Positions 43,447 to 52,352 of a stretch of 64,000 bases of DNA are shown here, piece after piece (within the stretch, counting starts at the first letter, position 1; each line of letters starts with the position of its first letter). Under the pieces are notes generated by a model. It searched no databases. It was not told the DNA's origin and saw nothing but the letters and a program-made list of their open reading frames with translations. Source of the DNA: Betaproteobacteria bacterium UBA1934 (GTDB lineage Bacteria; Pseudomonadota; Gammaproteobacteria; Burkholderiales; Rhodocyclaceae); NCBI GenBank assembly GCA_002337055.1, contig DDFG01000005.1, positions 768,222 through 832,221 of the forward strand. The letters are read 5' to 3'. The translations under genes and the position numbers were made by a program.

Positions 43447-43456
43447 AGCGGGTCAT

Positions 43457-43494
43457 CGCCGGCAGAAAGATCTCGCCGCCGGCGGGATTTTTTT
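43457..43494 (+). terminator. Rho-independent terminator after the ferredoxin gene
   Basis: CGCCGGC (43457-43463) pairs with GCCGGCG (43478-43484), followed by GGA and seven T residues. It lies 10 bases after the ferredoxin stop. Confidence 0.83.
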
Positions 43495-43543
43495 CGCGTT
43501 TGCGGGCCTGGGTAGCGACTATCCTGTAGACGAGGAGGCGCGC

Positions 43544-44155
43544 ATGACCTTGTTTTCCACGCCCAATCTAGGTATGCGCTGGTGCTCGCGGGTTTTCTCC
43601 GAGCAGCCGCTGTGCTTGCCACAGCCACTGCCGACACCGGCTGCGTTGAGAGTGGATAGCGTCACGCTGGCGGGCTTGCGACCGCGACACCTCATTGGGA
43701 CCATGGATGGCGAGGCTGCCGCGCAACGCCTGTCGCGGGTGGATGTACGTCTGCTGGTTGCCGAACTGGATGGCGAAGTCGTGGGCAGTGCCTGGCTGGA
43801 AACCGCTCTGGCGGAAATTGGCGACCTTGATCACCAGGAAAGGCTGCCCACTGGCACGGCCTGGCTTTCAGGACTCGAAATTGTCGCCGCCAGTCGCCGG
43901 CGCGGTGCGGCCCGGGCGCTGCTCACGCATGCCGGTAACCTCGCCAGCGAATTCGGCAAGACCCGGCTGGTCGCCGCTTGCGCCCCGGAGCACGGTGCGG
44001 CGGAAGATTTGCTCATCGGCGCGGGTTTTCAGCCTTATCGAAAAGTCGATTATCGGCGCATCGGTCGCTTGCGTTTCTATCGCGCTGAAAATTTCAGCGA
44101 TGGCGAGCGGCTTTCCTGGCTAAGCCTGGGCGATTGTTCGCTGGCGGTGTTCTAG
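43544..44155 (+). CDS. GNAT-family N-acetyltransferase-like protein
   Basis: This 203-residue protein has a GNAT core in its C-terminal two thirds: strand LLVAELDGEVVGSAWLE, the acetyl-CoA-binding segment LEIVAASRRRGAARALLTHA and a late GFQPYRKVDY strand. The first 50 residues are not typical of the family. GAGGAGG stands six bases before the ATG. It converges on moaE with overlapping stop codons. The acceptor is unknown. Confidence 0.78.
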   Translation: MTLFSTPNLGMRWCSRVFSEQPLCLPQPLPTPAALRVDSVTLAGLRPRHLIGTMDGEAAAQRLSRVDVRLLVAELDGEVVGSAWLETALAEIGDLDHQERLPTGTAWLSGLEIVAASRRRGAARALLTHAGNLASEFGKTRLVAACAPEHGAAEDLLIGAGFQPYRKVDYRRIGRLRFYRAENFSDGERLSWLSLGDCSLAVF

Positions 44156-44610
44156 TCTTTGCTCACCCAGCGTGTGGCGGCGTCGTCATCGGTGGATTTC
44201 GCCTCGACCCAACGTGCGCCGCCGGGCGTTTCTTCCCTTTTCCAGAACGGAGCGCGGGTCTTCAGCCAATCCATCACGAACTCGCAGGCCGCGAAGGCTT
44301 CGCCGCGATGGGCGCCGGCCACCGCGACAAAGACGATCTGGTCGCCCGGCGCCAGACGACCGACGCGATGGATCACCCGGATGTCGCTGACCGGCCAGCG
44401 CGAGCGGGCTTCGGCGACGATGTCGGCAAGCGCCTGCTCGGCCATGCCAGGATAGTGTTCCAGCGTCATTCCGGCCACGCCGCAACCGTCGTTGAGATCG
44501 CGCACCAGACCGACAAAGCTCGCCAGTGCGCCGATCTCGAAGCGGCCGCGTCGCATCTCGGCCAGTTCGTGACCGACGTCGAAATCCGCTGTCTGTACCC
44601 GGATGGACAT
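44152..44610 (-). CDS. moaE: Molybdopterin synthase catalytic subunit
   Basis: MoaE holds the precursor Z site and receives two sulfurs from MoaD thiocarboxylate to build the molybdopterin dithiolene. The 152-residue protein carries the conserved AHRGEAFAACEFVMDWLK and APFWKRE blocks with the catalytic lysines, and EHYPGMAE upstream. The moaD stop is one base before the moaE start. No moaA or moaC lies in the window. Confidence 0.95.
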   Translation of the reverse strand: MSIRVQTADFDVGHELAEMRRGRFEIGALASFVGLVRDLNDGCGVAGMTLEHYPGMAEQALADIVAEARSRWPVSDIRVIHRVGRLAPGDQIVFVAVAGAHRGEAFAACEFVMDWLKTRAPFWKREETPGGARWVEAKSTDDDAATRWVSKD

Positions 44611-44611
44611 C

Positions 44612-44863
44612 TCAACCCCCGGTCACGGGCGGAAAAAAAGCGATTTCGTCGCCGTCGGCGAGCGGCTCGTCGAAGCCCGTCATCCGTTGGTTGCGGGCGC
44701 AGCGCAGCGCCTGCGCCTCGGTCAGCGCTGCCCGGCCGCCGGAGTTGGCCAGCCAATTGCGCAAAGCGCCAGTCGTGGCGACTGTGGCGGGCAACTCGAC
44801 CGTTTCGCCTCCCACACCAAGGGCTTCCTTGAGGCTGGCAAAGTAGAGAACGGAAATTCGCAT
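44612..44863 (-). CDS. moaD: Molybdopterin synthase sulfur carrier MoaD
   Basis: This 83-residue ubiquitin-like protein ends in VTGG, the double-glycine tail adenylated and thiocarboxylated by MoeB-like enzymes. The core has RISVLYFASLKEALG at the N-terminus and ALADGDEIAFFPPV before the tail. CGGAG precedes the ATG at 44863. It is placed 27 bases after modC, linking molybdate uptake with cofactor synthesis. Confidence 0.95.
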   Translation of the reverse strand: MRISVLYFASLKEALGVGGETVELPATVATTGALRNWLANSGGRAALTEAQALRCARNQRMTGFDEPLADGDEIAFFPPVTGG

Positions 44864-44890
44864 GGTCACTCCGGTCAAAAGGATAGTCTT

Positions 44891-45958
44891 TCAGACAATC
44901 AATGCAATGGCTTTGATCTGGATCGAAACCGGCTGCCCGGGGGCGAGGTTCAGCCGGTTGGCCGAAAGCGCGGTCAGGCGCGAGACGATGGCTGTGCCGC
45001 CAACATCCAGTTGCACCAGCATCGTGGCTGGATGCGTGTCCGGTCCGAGGGCCCGGACCGTGGCGGGGAGCACGTTGAGGAAACTGGTCTCACCCGCTTC
45101 ACCCAAAGCGATGCTGACATCGCGGGCGAGAATACGCACCCGCGCGCGTTGTCCCGGGGCCACGCCATGATCGCGGACCCAGAGGTGGCCGCCGGCGAAT
45201 TCGACACGCGCCAGGTGCCAGGCGGCGTCCCGTTCCGTCACCACCGCCTCGAACACGACGCCGGCATCTTCGCCGAGCCTGATCGGCAAATCGATCCGTG
45301 CCAGAATGTCGCTCAACGGGCCGGCGGCCAGCACCTTGCCGGCATTCAGCACGACCAAGGTATCGGCCAGCCGGGCCACTTCGTCCGGCGCGTGGCTGAC
45401 ATAGACCATGGGGATGTCGAGTTCGGCGCGCAAGCGTTCGAGAAAAGGCAAAATTTCCAGCTTGCGGGCGAGGTCGAGCGCCGCCAGGGGTTCGTCGAGC
45501 AGAAGCAGGCGTGGTGCGGTGGCCAGCGCGCGAGCGATGGCGACACGCTGGCGTTCTCCACCGGAAAGGTGCGTGGTCTGGCGAGCGAGAAACGGTTCGA
45601 TGCCAAGCAATGCGATGGCCTGTTCCAGCGTCGCCGCCGCTCCGCCGCTCCGCTTCAGTCCGTAGCGAAGGTTGCCCAGTACGTCGAGATGCGGGAAGAG
45701 GCTGGCTTCCTGGAACACCATGCCGAGAGGCCGGCGATGCGCTGGCCGCCAGGTGATATCGTCCTGCCAGACTTCGTCGCCGACGGTCAGTCGTCCGCCG
45801 GGGACGCGTTCGAGACCGGCCAGGCAGCGAAGCAGCGTCGTTTTGCCCGAGCCGGACGGGCCAAACAAGGCGGTGACGCCCCGTGCGGGCAGGGTGAGAT
45901 CAACCTCGAGCGCGAAGCCGGGGCGTTTGATGCTAAAGCAAGCCGCCAGTCCGCTCAT
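44891..45958 (-). CDS. modC: Molybdate ABC transporter ATP-binding protein
   Basis: This 355-residue ATPase drives molybdate import. It has Walker A GPSGSGKTT near residue 33, the signature LSGGERQRVAIARA near 131 and Walker B LLLLDEPLAALD. The C-terminal part has a Mop (molybdate-binding regulatory) domain (about 285-350) that lets the ATPase sense molybdate. It overlaps modB by four bases. Confidence 0.95.
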   Translation of the reverse strand: MSGLAACFSIKRPGFALEVDLTLPARGVTALFGPSGSGKTTLLRCLAGLERVPGGRLTVGDEVWQDDITWRPAHRRPLGMVFQEASLFPHLDVLGNLRYGLKRSGGAAATLEQAIALLGIEPFLARQTTHLSGGERQRVAIARALATAPRLLLLDEPLAALDLARKLEILPFLERLRAELDIPMVYVSHAPDEVARLADTLVVLNAGKVLAAGPLSDILARIDLPIRLGEDAGVVFEAVVTERDAAWHLARVEFAGGHLWVRDHGVAPGQRARVRILARDVSIALGEAGETSFLNVLPATVRALGPDTHPATMLVQLDVGGTAIVSRLTALSANRLNLAPGQPVSIQIKAIALIV

Positions 45959-46635
45959 GCCGTTGCCTTTGGGCGCGGTTGCCAGGAATAGACCGCGAGC
46001 AGTACGGCGAACGAGAAGATCAGCAGTACCGCCGCCAGACCGTGTGCCGAGGCGTAGTCGAGCGCCTCGACATGGTCGTATATCTGCACGGAGGCCGTGC
46101 GGGTGACGCCCGGCAGGTTGCCGCCGATCATCAGTACGACGCCGAATTCACCAACCGTGTGGGCAAAGGTGAGGATGCCTGCGGTCAGCAGGCCCGGTCG
46201 CGCCAGCGGCAAGGCCACGGTGAAGAATGCGTCAAGCGGCGAGGCACGCAGCGTGGCGGCCGCCTCCAGCATCCGTTCACCGATGCCTTCAAAGGCGCTT
46301 TGCAGCGGCTGTACCATGAACGGCAGCGAATACAGCACGGAGGCGACAACCAGTCCGCCAAAGCTGAACGGCAGCAGCGGCACCCCCAGCCAGGCACACA
46401 GTCGGCCGACCGGACCATTCGGCCCCATCGCCAGCAGCAGGTAGAAGCCGAGCACTGAGGGCGGCAATACCAGCGGCAGGGCCACCACGGCGCCGAGCGG
46501 GCCTTTCCAGCGCGACGGCGTGCGAGCCAGCCACCAGGCGAGCGGCGTGCCCAGTACGAACAGGATCAGCGTGACCACGGCAGCCAGACGCAGGGTCAGC
46601 CAGAGGGATTGCCAGTCATCCGGCGTCAAGGTCAT
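45955..46635 (-). CDS. modB: Molybdate ABC transporter permease
   Basis: This 226-residue permease has about five membrane helices and the ABC-coupling loop near EAAATLRASPLDAFFTVALPLARPGL with the conserved alanine and glycine. It pairs with ModC. The periplasmic binding protein gene modA, normally just upstream, is not present in the window; the 248 bases upstream hold only a divergent gene start. ModA may be encoded elsewhere. Confidence 0.95.
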   Translation of the reverse strand: MTLTPDDWQSLWLTLRLAAVVTLILFVLGTPLAWWLARTPSRWKGPLGAVVALPLVLPPSVLGFYLLLAMGPNGPVGRLCAWLGVPLLPFSFGGLVVASVLYSLPFMVQPLQSAFEGIGERMLEAAATLRASPLDAFFTVALPLARPGLLTAGILTFAHTVGEFGVVLMIGGNLPGVTRTASVQIYDHVEALDYASAHGLAAVLLIFSFAVLLAVYSWQPRPKATA

Positions 46636-46741
46636 GAGAGATCACCGGGAAAAGTCGGTCGGCCGTGCGACAGCGAGGCGGAGGAGAGAGCGGTCATGGC
46701 GCGAAAGAGGGCAGATTGCCGACATTGTGGCGAAGCCCGCC

Positions 46742-46762
46742 CAATATTTCTACCGGATATTG
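46742..46762. promoter_or_regulatory. Inverted repeat between modB and the mobA unit
   Basis: CAATAT and ATATTG form a perfect inverted repeat around nine bases in the divergent region between modB and the mobA-linked gene. AT-rich inverted repeats of this type are bound by ModE-like regulators, but the match to the E. coli ModE site is only partial. No modE gene is seen here. Confidence 0.4.
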
Positions 46763-46883
46763 CGCGAATACCCACGCCGCCTTCGCCCAAGGCGTGCCCG
46801 CCGTTCGTCCGCAGCGCGTGTAGAATGCGTGCATTGGAATCTTTCGGCGCCTGCCCGCGTGGCATTGGCGCGATGTCCACACC

Positions 46884-47090
46884 ATGAACGATACCCGCAT
46901 CGAACTCGCTCTGCTGGCGACCGTCAGCGAAGACGAAGGCTGTCGGAAAATCACCTGCGCCGAGGCCCAGGATCTGGCCGAATCGCTCGGCGTGCCACCG
47001 CGCCAGGTGGCTTTTGCCTGCAAGCGGCTCGGTATCGCCCTGATCGGCTGCCGCCTGCTGTGCGCTGACGACGACAAGGCCTGTGCATAG
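46884..47090 (+). CDS. Small conserved-looking protein upstream of mobA
   Basis: This 68-residue protein has a stretch (CAEAQDLAESLGVPPRQVAFACKRLGIAL) that looks like a helix-turn-helix fold and contains five cysteines overall. I do not recognise a family. It overlaps mobA by eight bases, so translation is coupled and a role in molybdenum cofactor handling or regulation is plausible. The upstream region holds the inverted repeat at 46742. Confidence 0.62.
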   Translation: MNDTRIELALLATVSEDEGCRKITCAEAQDLAESLGVPPRQVAFACKRLGIALIGCRLLCADDDKACA

Positions 47091-47685
47091 CGCACTCCAG
47101 CCGAGTGGGCCAATCACCTGCTCAGCAGCGATTCTGGCAGGCGGCCAAAGTCGCCGGATGGGCCGCGACAAGAGTCTGTTGACAATTGACGGTGAGCCGA
47201 TGATCGTGCGCATTGCAGCGCAATTGCGACCGCTTTTTGCCGAAGTGATGATCGGTGCCAACGATCCCGCGCGTTATGGTTTTCTTGGCCTGCGGGTCGT
47301 TCCCGACGACGTGCCGGGTCAGGGACCGCTGATGGGCATTGTCAGTTGCCTGAAAGCGGCCCAGTACGAGTGGCTGTTCGTGACTGGTTGCGACGTACCC
47401 GATCTCGACCCCGCTTTTGTCCGGTATTTGCTTGGCTTGGCCGTCGACACCGACATTGTCATGCCGAGGGATGCCGATGATCGCCCAGAACCGCTCTGTG
47501 CGCTGTACCGCCAAACCGCCTTGCCAGTGGCGGAAAGGCTGCTGGAGAGCGGTTGCCGGCGCATCGTGGATTTGTTGCCTGCGCTAAGGGTGGTCGCTCC
47601 GCGCCTGCCGGGTGGTTGGCTCAAGAACTTGAATACGCCCGACGAATTTGCCGCGTTTGCGGCTGGATTTCCGCGCGGGGACTGA
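47083..47685 (+). CDS. mobA: Molybdenum cofactor guanylyltransferase
   Basis: MobA attaches GMP to molybdopterin to make the bis-MGD cofactor used by DMSO-reductase-family enzymes. The 200-residue protein has the sugar-nucleotide-type motif LAGGQSRRMGRDKSLL near residue 18, GPLMGIVSCLKAA near 80 and the TGCDVPDL metal-binding block near 105. The start is a GTG at 47083 overlapping the previous gene. It converges on the dynamin-like gene, four bases apart. Confidence 0.93.
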   Translation: MHSALQPSGPITCSAAILAGGQSRRMGRDKSLLTIDGEPMIVRIAAQLRPLFAEVMIGANDPARYGFLGLRVVPDDVPGQGPLMGIVSCLKAAQYEWLFVTGCDVPDLDPAFVRYLLGLAVDTDIVMPRDADDRPEPLCALYRQTALPVAERLLESGCRRIVDLLPALRVVAPRLPGGWLKNLNTPDEFAAFAAGFPRGD

Positions 47686-47688
47686 CGG

Positions 47689-49635
47689 TCACGCTGCCTG
47701 TTGCCAACTCAGCGATTCCGGTGACAGCAGCCGGCGAACTTCGCCAGCGACCTGTTCGAGGGCGTGAGTTTGTTGCAGCAACGCCTTTTCGACATTGGCC
47801 AGTTCGGCGATGCGATCCTCCAGCGTGTCGGTCGCCTGGTGGATGCGCTTGATGCTTTCCAGCCTGCGCTTCAGCTGAATCTGGTGCTCGCGGACCTGGG
47901 TTTCCATCGGCGCCATGATGGCGCGCAACCATACTTCGGCGTCGCGGTTGGCGTGTTCGAAGGCGCGGCGGACCTGGAGAGCGACTTCCTCGAAGAATTT
48001 CTGGGTGAGATTTTTCTTGGCGATGGTTGCCAGACTGCTCATCGTGTTCAGATGGGTGTCGCACCAACGCTCGAGACGATCAATCTCACGCTCGTAGCGG
48101 AGCAGCGAAAAGGGTGCCGGCGAGCCGAGCTTGAGGCCGTGTTCGACCGAGAAGCGTTTATAGACCGCATCCATCATGCTCAGGATTTCATGAATTTCAG
48201 CATTCGACTTGGCGACCGCGTCGCGGATGCACCGGAAGAAATTGACCATGGCATCCGACAGTGTTTTGGAGAAAGTGGCTTCCAGCATCGCGTCGCGTGT
48301 GGTCTGGGTGAGCTGACGTAGCGCGTCTACCCCGAGGTGGCTGAACAGGTTGTTGGTCAGTGTGGAAAAAACGCTGCGCACCGCGTAGTAGCGTTGCAGG
48401 CCGCTTTCAAATTCTTCCTTCTCGACCCTTACCTTGCCCATCATGTACTCGACAACGCCGGCGTTCTTGCCGCGCAATTCGTTCAATTCGCTGAGCTGTT
48501 CGCGCAGGCTGGCCACCCGCGCGTCGAGCAGACCGCGCACGCGCCGCAATTCGTCGTCAAACTCGCTTTCGGTGTTGTCGCGGACGATTTCCTGTTTGGC
48601 CGGAATCAACTCATTCGAGAGCGCGAATTCCAGTTCGGCCAGACGGCTTTTTTCGAGCAGTGCGCCGTCGCTGTTGATCTTGGCCACCAGGCCCTTTTGC
48701 GCCGATACCGGAAATATCTGGGTCGGCGGCAAATCGAGAATGCCAGCGCAGGAGGCAACCTGACGTTCGATTTCGGCCTCGATTTCTTCGGGCGTCTTGA
48801 GCTCATCCCACAATCCGTCGATCTTGTTCATCACCACCATGCGACCGCGTTTGCTGGCACCGCCGTCGCCGATATGGTCGCGCCAGACGGCAAGATCCGA
48901 CTGGGTCACGCCGGTATCAGCGGCGAGGATGAACAACACCGCGTGGGCATTGGGAAGCAGCGATAGCGTCAGTTCGGGTTCGGTGCCGATGGCGTTGAGA
49001 CCGGGGGTGTCGAGAATGACCAGTCCCTGCTTCAACAAGGGATGCGGAAAGTTGATGATGGCGTGGCGCCAGCGCGGGATTTCGACCTGACCATCCTCGC
49101 CGATGTGAAAGCCCGCGTCGTCGCCGTCATTGACCTGAAATCCCAAACGCGTGGCTGTTTCCGGGCTGACGCGCATGCTTTCGCTAACGTGGCGCAGGGC
49201 CAGTTGCATGGCGTCCGGCGAGTCGATGTCGAGCGGCACGATCTGCCATTGTTCGGGAAAGCGTTTGTACTCGCTAACGCTGGAATTGGCGGCGCGAGTC
49301 TGGATCGGGAGCAACTCGATACGCGGAGGGTGTTCGGGATCGTAGAGCAGTTCGGTCGGGCACATCGTGGTGCGGCCGGCAGAGGTCGGCAACATGCGGT
49401 CGCCATAATCGGCAAAGAAAATGGCGTTGATCAGTTCCGACTTGCCGCGCGAAAATTCGGCCACAAAGGCGACGTTCAGGCGATCTTCGCGCAGGCGCTC
49501 GAGCAGGTGGCCGACGCGCATCTCGCTCTGGGCATCGGCAAGTTCATTGTCGACCAGCCAGCCCTGAAAGCCGGCAATGCCTTCGGCAAGTTGTGTGCGC
49601 CAGGCGCTGTAAGCGGCGAATTGTTGAGCGAGCAT
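47689..49635 (-). CDS. Bacterial dynamin-like GTPase
   Basis: This 648-residue protein has a large GTPase domain (about 40-330) with P-loop AEFSRGKSELIN (Ala where a Gly is usual), DTPGLNAIG (G3) and NKID (G4). Long helical stalk segments with coiled-coil character follow (380-640). Bacterial dynamin-like proteins remodel or protect membranes, sometimes against phage or antibiotic damage. Only one such gene is present here, whereas many hosts have two in tandem. No transmembrane paddle is clear. GGAG lies five bases before the ATG at 49635; the ATG at 49638 is adjacent. Confidence 0.85.
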   Translation of the reverse strand: MLAQQFAAYSAWRTQLAEGIAGFQGWLVDNELADAQSEMRVGHLLERLREDRLNVAFVAEFSRGKSELINAIFFADYGDRMLPTSAGRTTMCPTELLYDPEHPPRIELLPIQTRAANSSVSEYKRFPEQWQIVPLDIDSPDAMQLALRHVSESMRVSPETATRLGFQVNDGDDAGFHIGEDGQVEIPRWRHAIINFPHPLLKQGLVILDTPGLNAIGTEPELTLSLLPNAHAVLFILAADTGVTQSDLAVWRDHIGDGGASKRGRMVVMNKIDGLWDELKTPEEIEAEIERQVASCAGILDLPPTQIFPVSAQKGLVAKINSDGALLEKSRLAELEFALSNELIPAKQEIVRDNTESEFDDELRRVRGLLDARVASLREQLSELNELRGKNAGVVEYMMGKVRVEKEEFESGLQRYYAVRSVFSTLTNNLFSHLGVDALRQLTQTTRDAMLEATFSKTLSDAMVNFFRCIRDAVAKSNAEIHEILSMMDAVYKRFSVEHGLKLGSPAPFSLLRYEREIDRLERWCDTHLNTMSSLATIAKKNLTQKFFEEVALQVRRAFEHANRDAEVWLRAIMAPMETQVREHQIQLKRRLESIKRIHQATDTLEDRIAELANVEKALLQQTHALEQVAGEVRRLLSPESLSWQQAA

Positions 49636-49721
49636 CATGGCTGGCTCCGTCGGATGATTCAGGATGCGTGCAATTTAGCACAAGCGCCGCGCGGCGACAT
49701 GACCATTGGATTGGCGATGAG

Positions 49722-50549
49722 CTAACGCTGACAGTCCGCGCAGTAAAACGTGGACCGACCCGCCTGGCGAATCTGCCGCACGGGCGTTCCGCAACGCGGG
49801 CAGGGCAGGCCGGTGCGACCATAAACGGCAACCGTGACCTGAAAATAGCCGCTGCCGCCATCGTGATGGACGTAATCGCGGATGCTGCTGCCGCCGGCTG
49901 CGATCGCTTCGTCCAGCGTGGCGCGGATCGCCGTCACCAGCCGTTCGCAGGCTTGCCGCCCGAGACGGCCGGCAGGGCGGGTCGGCGAGATGGCGGCGCG
50001 AAAAAGCGCCTCGGCGGCGTAGATGTTGCCGATGCCGACGACCACGTGGGCGTCCATCAGCAGCGTCTTAATCGGCGTGGCCCGCTGTCGCGTCACAGCG
50101 TACAGCCATGCTCCGGTGAACGCCGCCGACAGCGGTTCCACGCCGAGATCGGCCAAGCGGCGATGACGCTCGATGTCGGTCGCGCCAAACCAGTCGACCA
50201 GCCCGAAACGGCGTGGATCGGTCAGCCGGAGAATCTTTTCGCCCACTACGAGGTCAAAGTGATCATGCTTGCCCGGCGATTCGCTAGGCGCGGTGATGCG
50301 CAGCGAGCCTGACATGCCGAGATGGATGAGCAGCCAGCCGCGATCCGGCCCGGCGTCGCAGGCCAGCAGCAGGTATTTGCCACGCCGCAGAAGCTTGGTG
50401 ATGTGGCGTCCTGCCAGTCGCTCGGAGAGATTTTCAGGCAGCGGTTCGCGCAGGCGTGGAAAACGCACCACCGCGCCGGTGATGGTGGCGCCCGTCAGGT
50501 GCGCTGCCAGGCCTTGCCGGCACACTTCGACTTCGGGGAGTTCGGGCAT
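49722..50549 (-). CDS. mutM: Formamidopyrimidine-DNA glycosylase
   Basis: MutM removes 8-oxoguanine and formamidopyrimidines and nicks the backbone. The 275-residue protein begins MPELPEVEV (the catalytic Pro after Met removal and Glu), has RRGKYLLL with the active-site lysine, and ends in a zinc finger (CPRCGTPVRQ followed by STFYCADCQ). It is divergent from the TPR-protein gene. Confidence 0.96.
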   Translation of the reverse strand: MPELPEVEVCRQGLAAHLTGATITGAVVRFPRLREPLPENLSERLAGRHITKLLRRGKYLLLACDAGPDRGWLLIHLGMSGSLRITAPSESPGKHDHFDLVVGEKILRLTDPRRFGLVDWFGATDIERHRRLADLGVEPLSAAFTGAWLYAVTRQRATPIKTLLMDAHVVVGIGNIYAAEALFRAAISPTRPAGRLGRQACERLVTAIRATLDEAIAAGGSSIRDYVHHDGGSGYFQVTVAVYGRTGLPCPRCGTPVRQIRQAGRSTFYCADCQR

Positions 50550-50612
50550 TGCTTGTCGGTCTCCTCAAACACACATAACATCACACTCATCTTGCCATTT
50601 TCAGACACCGCC

Positions 50613-52352
50613 ATGCCCAAGAAGTTGTTATTCATGCTTGCCTGCGCCGCGCTTGCCGGCCATTCCGTTGCCGCCGAGCAGGTTGCCAGGCAATCGGCCG
50701 CCCGTTCGTCGGCGGTGGTCAAGGCCAAACCGGCCGTCCCGGAAGTGGCCGCTGAGGACGATACCTTGCCGCGCACGGTGTTCGAGGTGCTGCTGGGCGA
50801 AATGTCACTGCAAAGAGGCCAGATCGACACCGCCCTGGGCGCTTATGTCGACCTGGCTCGGCGCACGCGCGAACCTGCGGCACTGGCGCGGGCAACCGAA
50901 GTTGCCCTGTACTCACGGCAACTCGATCTGGCGCTCGATCTGGCGCGGCAGTGGGCGGCGGCTGATCCGCAGTCGTTCAAGGCGCAGCAGACTATCGTTA
51001 CTGTGTTGTTGCATCAGAACAAGGTGGAGGAACTGGGCGACCAGATTGCGCTGATGCTCGAGCGCGACAAGCCCCGTCTCGCCGAGAATCTGGTGTACCT
51101 CAACCGGATGTTGGCGCGCTTGCCTGACCGTGTCGCAGCCAGTCGCGTGATCAACAAGGTGGTGCAGCCCTACAAGGGGCTTGCGGAGGCGCATTACGCC
51201 AACGGCACGGCGGCGTTGAGCGCTGGCGAGGGCGCGTTGGCGAGGCGTGAATCGGCGTTGGCGCTGGAATTACGCCCGGATTGGGAAATGGCGGCGCTGC
51301 TGCGGGCGCAAGTGCTGGCAAAGGAATCGCCGCAGGAAGCGCGCGAACTGCTGCAAGGTTTTGTCGACCGCTACCCCAAGGCCAGTGACGTTCGGCTGAA
51401 TCTCGCCCGGCTACTGTTGGCCGAGCGCAAGTACGAGGCGGCACGCGACGAGTTCAGTCGGGTGCTGGCCGAATACCCCGCCAGCGCTGAAGCGCTGTAT
51501 CCCGCCGCCATGCTGGCGCTTCAGCAGAACGACAAGGCCGCAGGCCGGTTGCTGCTGGAGAAGCTGCTCGACAGTCAGTTCGGCGACAAGAGCACGGTTC
51601 ACTTCTTTCTCGGGCAAATCGACGAGGACGACAAGAATCCCGATACAGCCCTCGACCAGTACCGCAAGGTGGTGGCGGGCGAACAGTATCTCTCGGCGCG
51701 TTCGCGCATCGCGGCGATCCTGGTCAAACAGGGGAAACCCGACGAGGCGCTGGCCCAGTTGCGCGAAACCGTTGCCCGCACCCCGCAGGAAAAGACGCAG
51801 CTAGTGCTGGCCGAAGCCACCTTGTTGCGCGAAATCAAGCGCGTGGTCGAGGCCTTCGGCGTGCTCGAAGCCGCGCTCAAGCAACAGCCGGACAATCTCG
51901 ACCTGCTCTACGACTCTGCCCTGATGGCGGAGCGCGTCGGCCGCAAGGAATTGCTGGAGAGCCGCTTGCAGCGCGTGATCGAGCTCAAGCCCGACCACGC
52001 GCATGCGCTCAACGCGCTGGGGTACACCTGGGCGGAGCAAAACCGTCGGCTTGACGAAGCGCTGAGCCTGATCCAGCGCGCGCTGACACTTCAACCTGGC
52101 GATGCCTTCATTCTCGACAGCCTGGGCTGGGTATACTTTCGCCAAGGCAAGCTGAACGATGCGCTGAACACGCTACAACAGGCTTTTCAGACCCGCGCAG
52201 ATCCCGAAATAGCCGCTCACCTCGGCGAAGTGCTGTGGACGCTCGAACGGCGTGCTGAAGCGCGCAAGATCTGGAACGAGACCTTGGCGAGACATCCGGA
52301 ATCGGAGGAACTCGCGGCCGTCCTGAAACGTTTTCCGAACGGCCAGCCTTGA
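50613..52352 (+). CDS. Secreted TPR-repeat protein
   Basis: This 579-residue protein has a signal peptide (about 1-21, MPKKLLFMLACAALAGHSVAA) and many TPR repeats across its length. The best ones are near the C-terminus (HALNALGYTWAEQ, FILDSLGWVYFRQGKLNDALNTL). Such proteins scaffold complexes in the periplasm or at the outer membrane. The gene overlaps lolB at its end and this TPR-lolB-ispE order is common in betaproteobacteria. ATG at 50613 was used because the upstream frame overlaps mutM. Confidence 0.9.
   Translation: MPKKLLFMLACAALAGHSVAAEQVARQSAARSSAVVKAKPAVPEVAAEDDTLPRTVFEVLLGEMSLQRGQIDTALGAYVDLARRTREPAALARATEVALYSRQLDLALDLARQWAAADPQSFKAQQTIVTVLLHQNKVEELGDQIALMLERDKPRLAENLVYLNRMLARLPDRVAASRVINKVVQPYKGLAEAHYANGTAALSAGEGALARRESALALELRPDWEMAALLRAQVLAKESPQEARELLQGFVDRYPKASDVRLNLARLLLAERKYEAARDEFSRVLAEYPASAEALYPAAMLALQQNDKAAGRLLLEKLLDSQFGDKSTVHFFLGQIDEDDKNPDTALDQYRKVVAGEQYLSARSRIAAILVKQGKPDEALAQLRETVARTPQEKTQLVLAEATLLREIKRVVEAFGVLEAALKQQPDNLDLLYDSALMAERVGRKELLESRLQRVIELKPDHAHALNALGYTWAEQNRRLDEALSLIQRALTLQPGDAFILDSLGWVYFRQGKLNDALNTLQQAFQTRADPEIAAHLGEVLWTLERRAEARKIWNETLARHPESEELAAVLKRFPNGQP

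Noticed and set aside
44603..45991. A 462-codon open frame on the plus strand
   Set aside because: It is antisense to moaD and modC, which have complete catalytic motifs. The translation shows no recognisable protein features.
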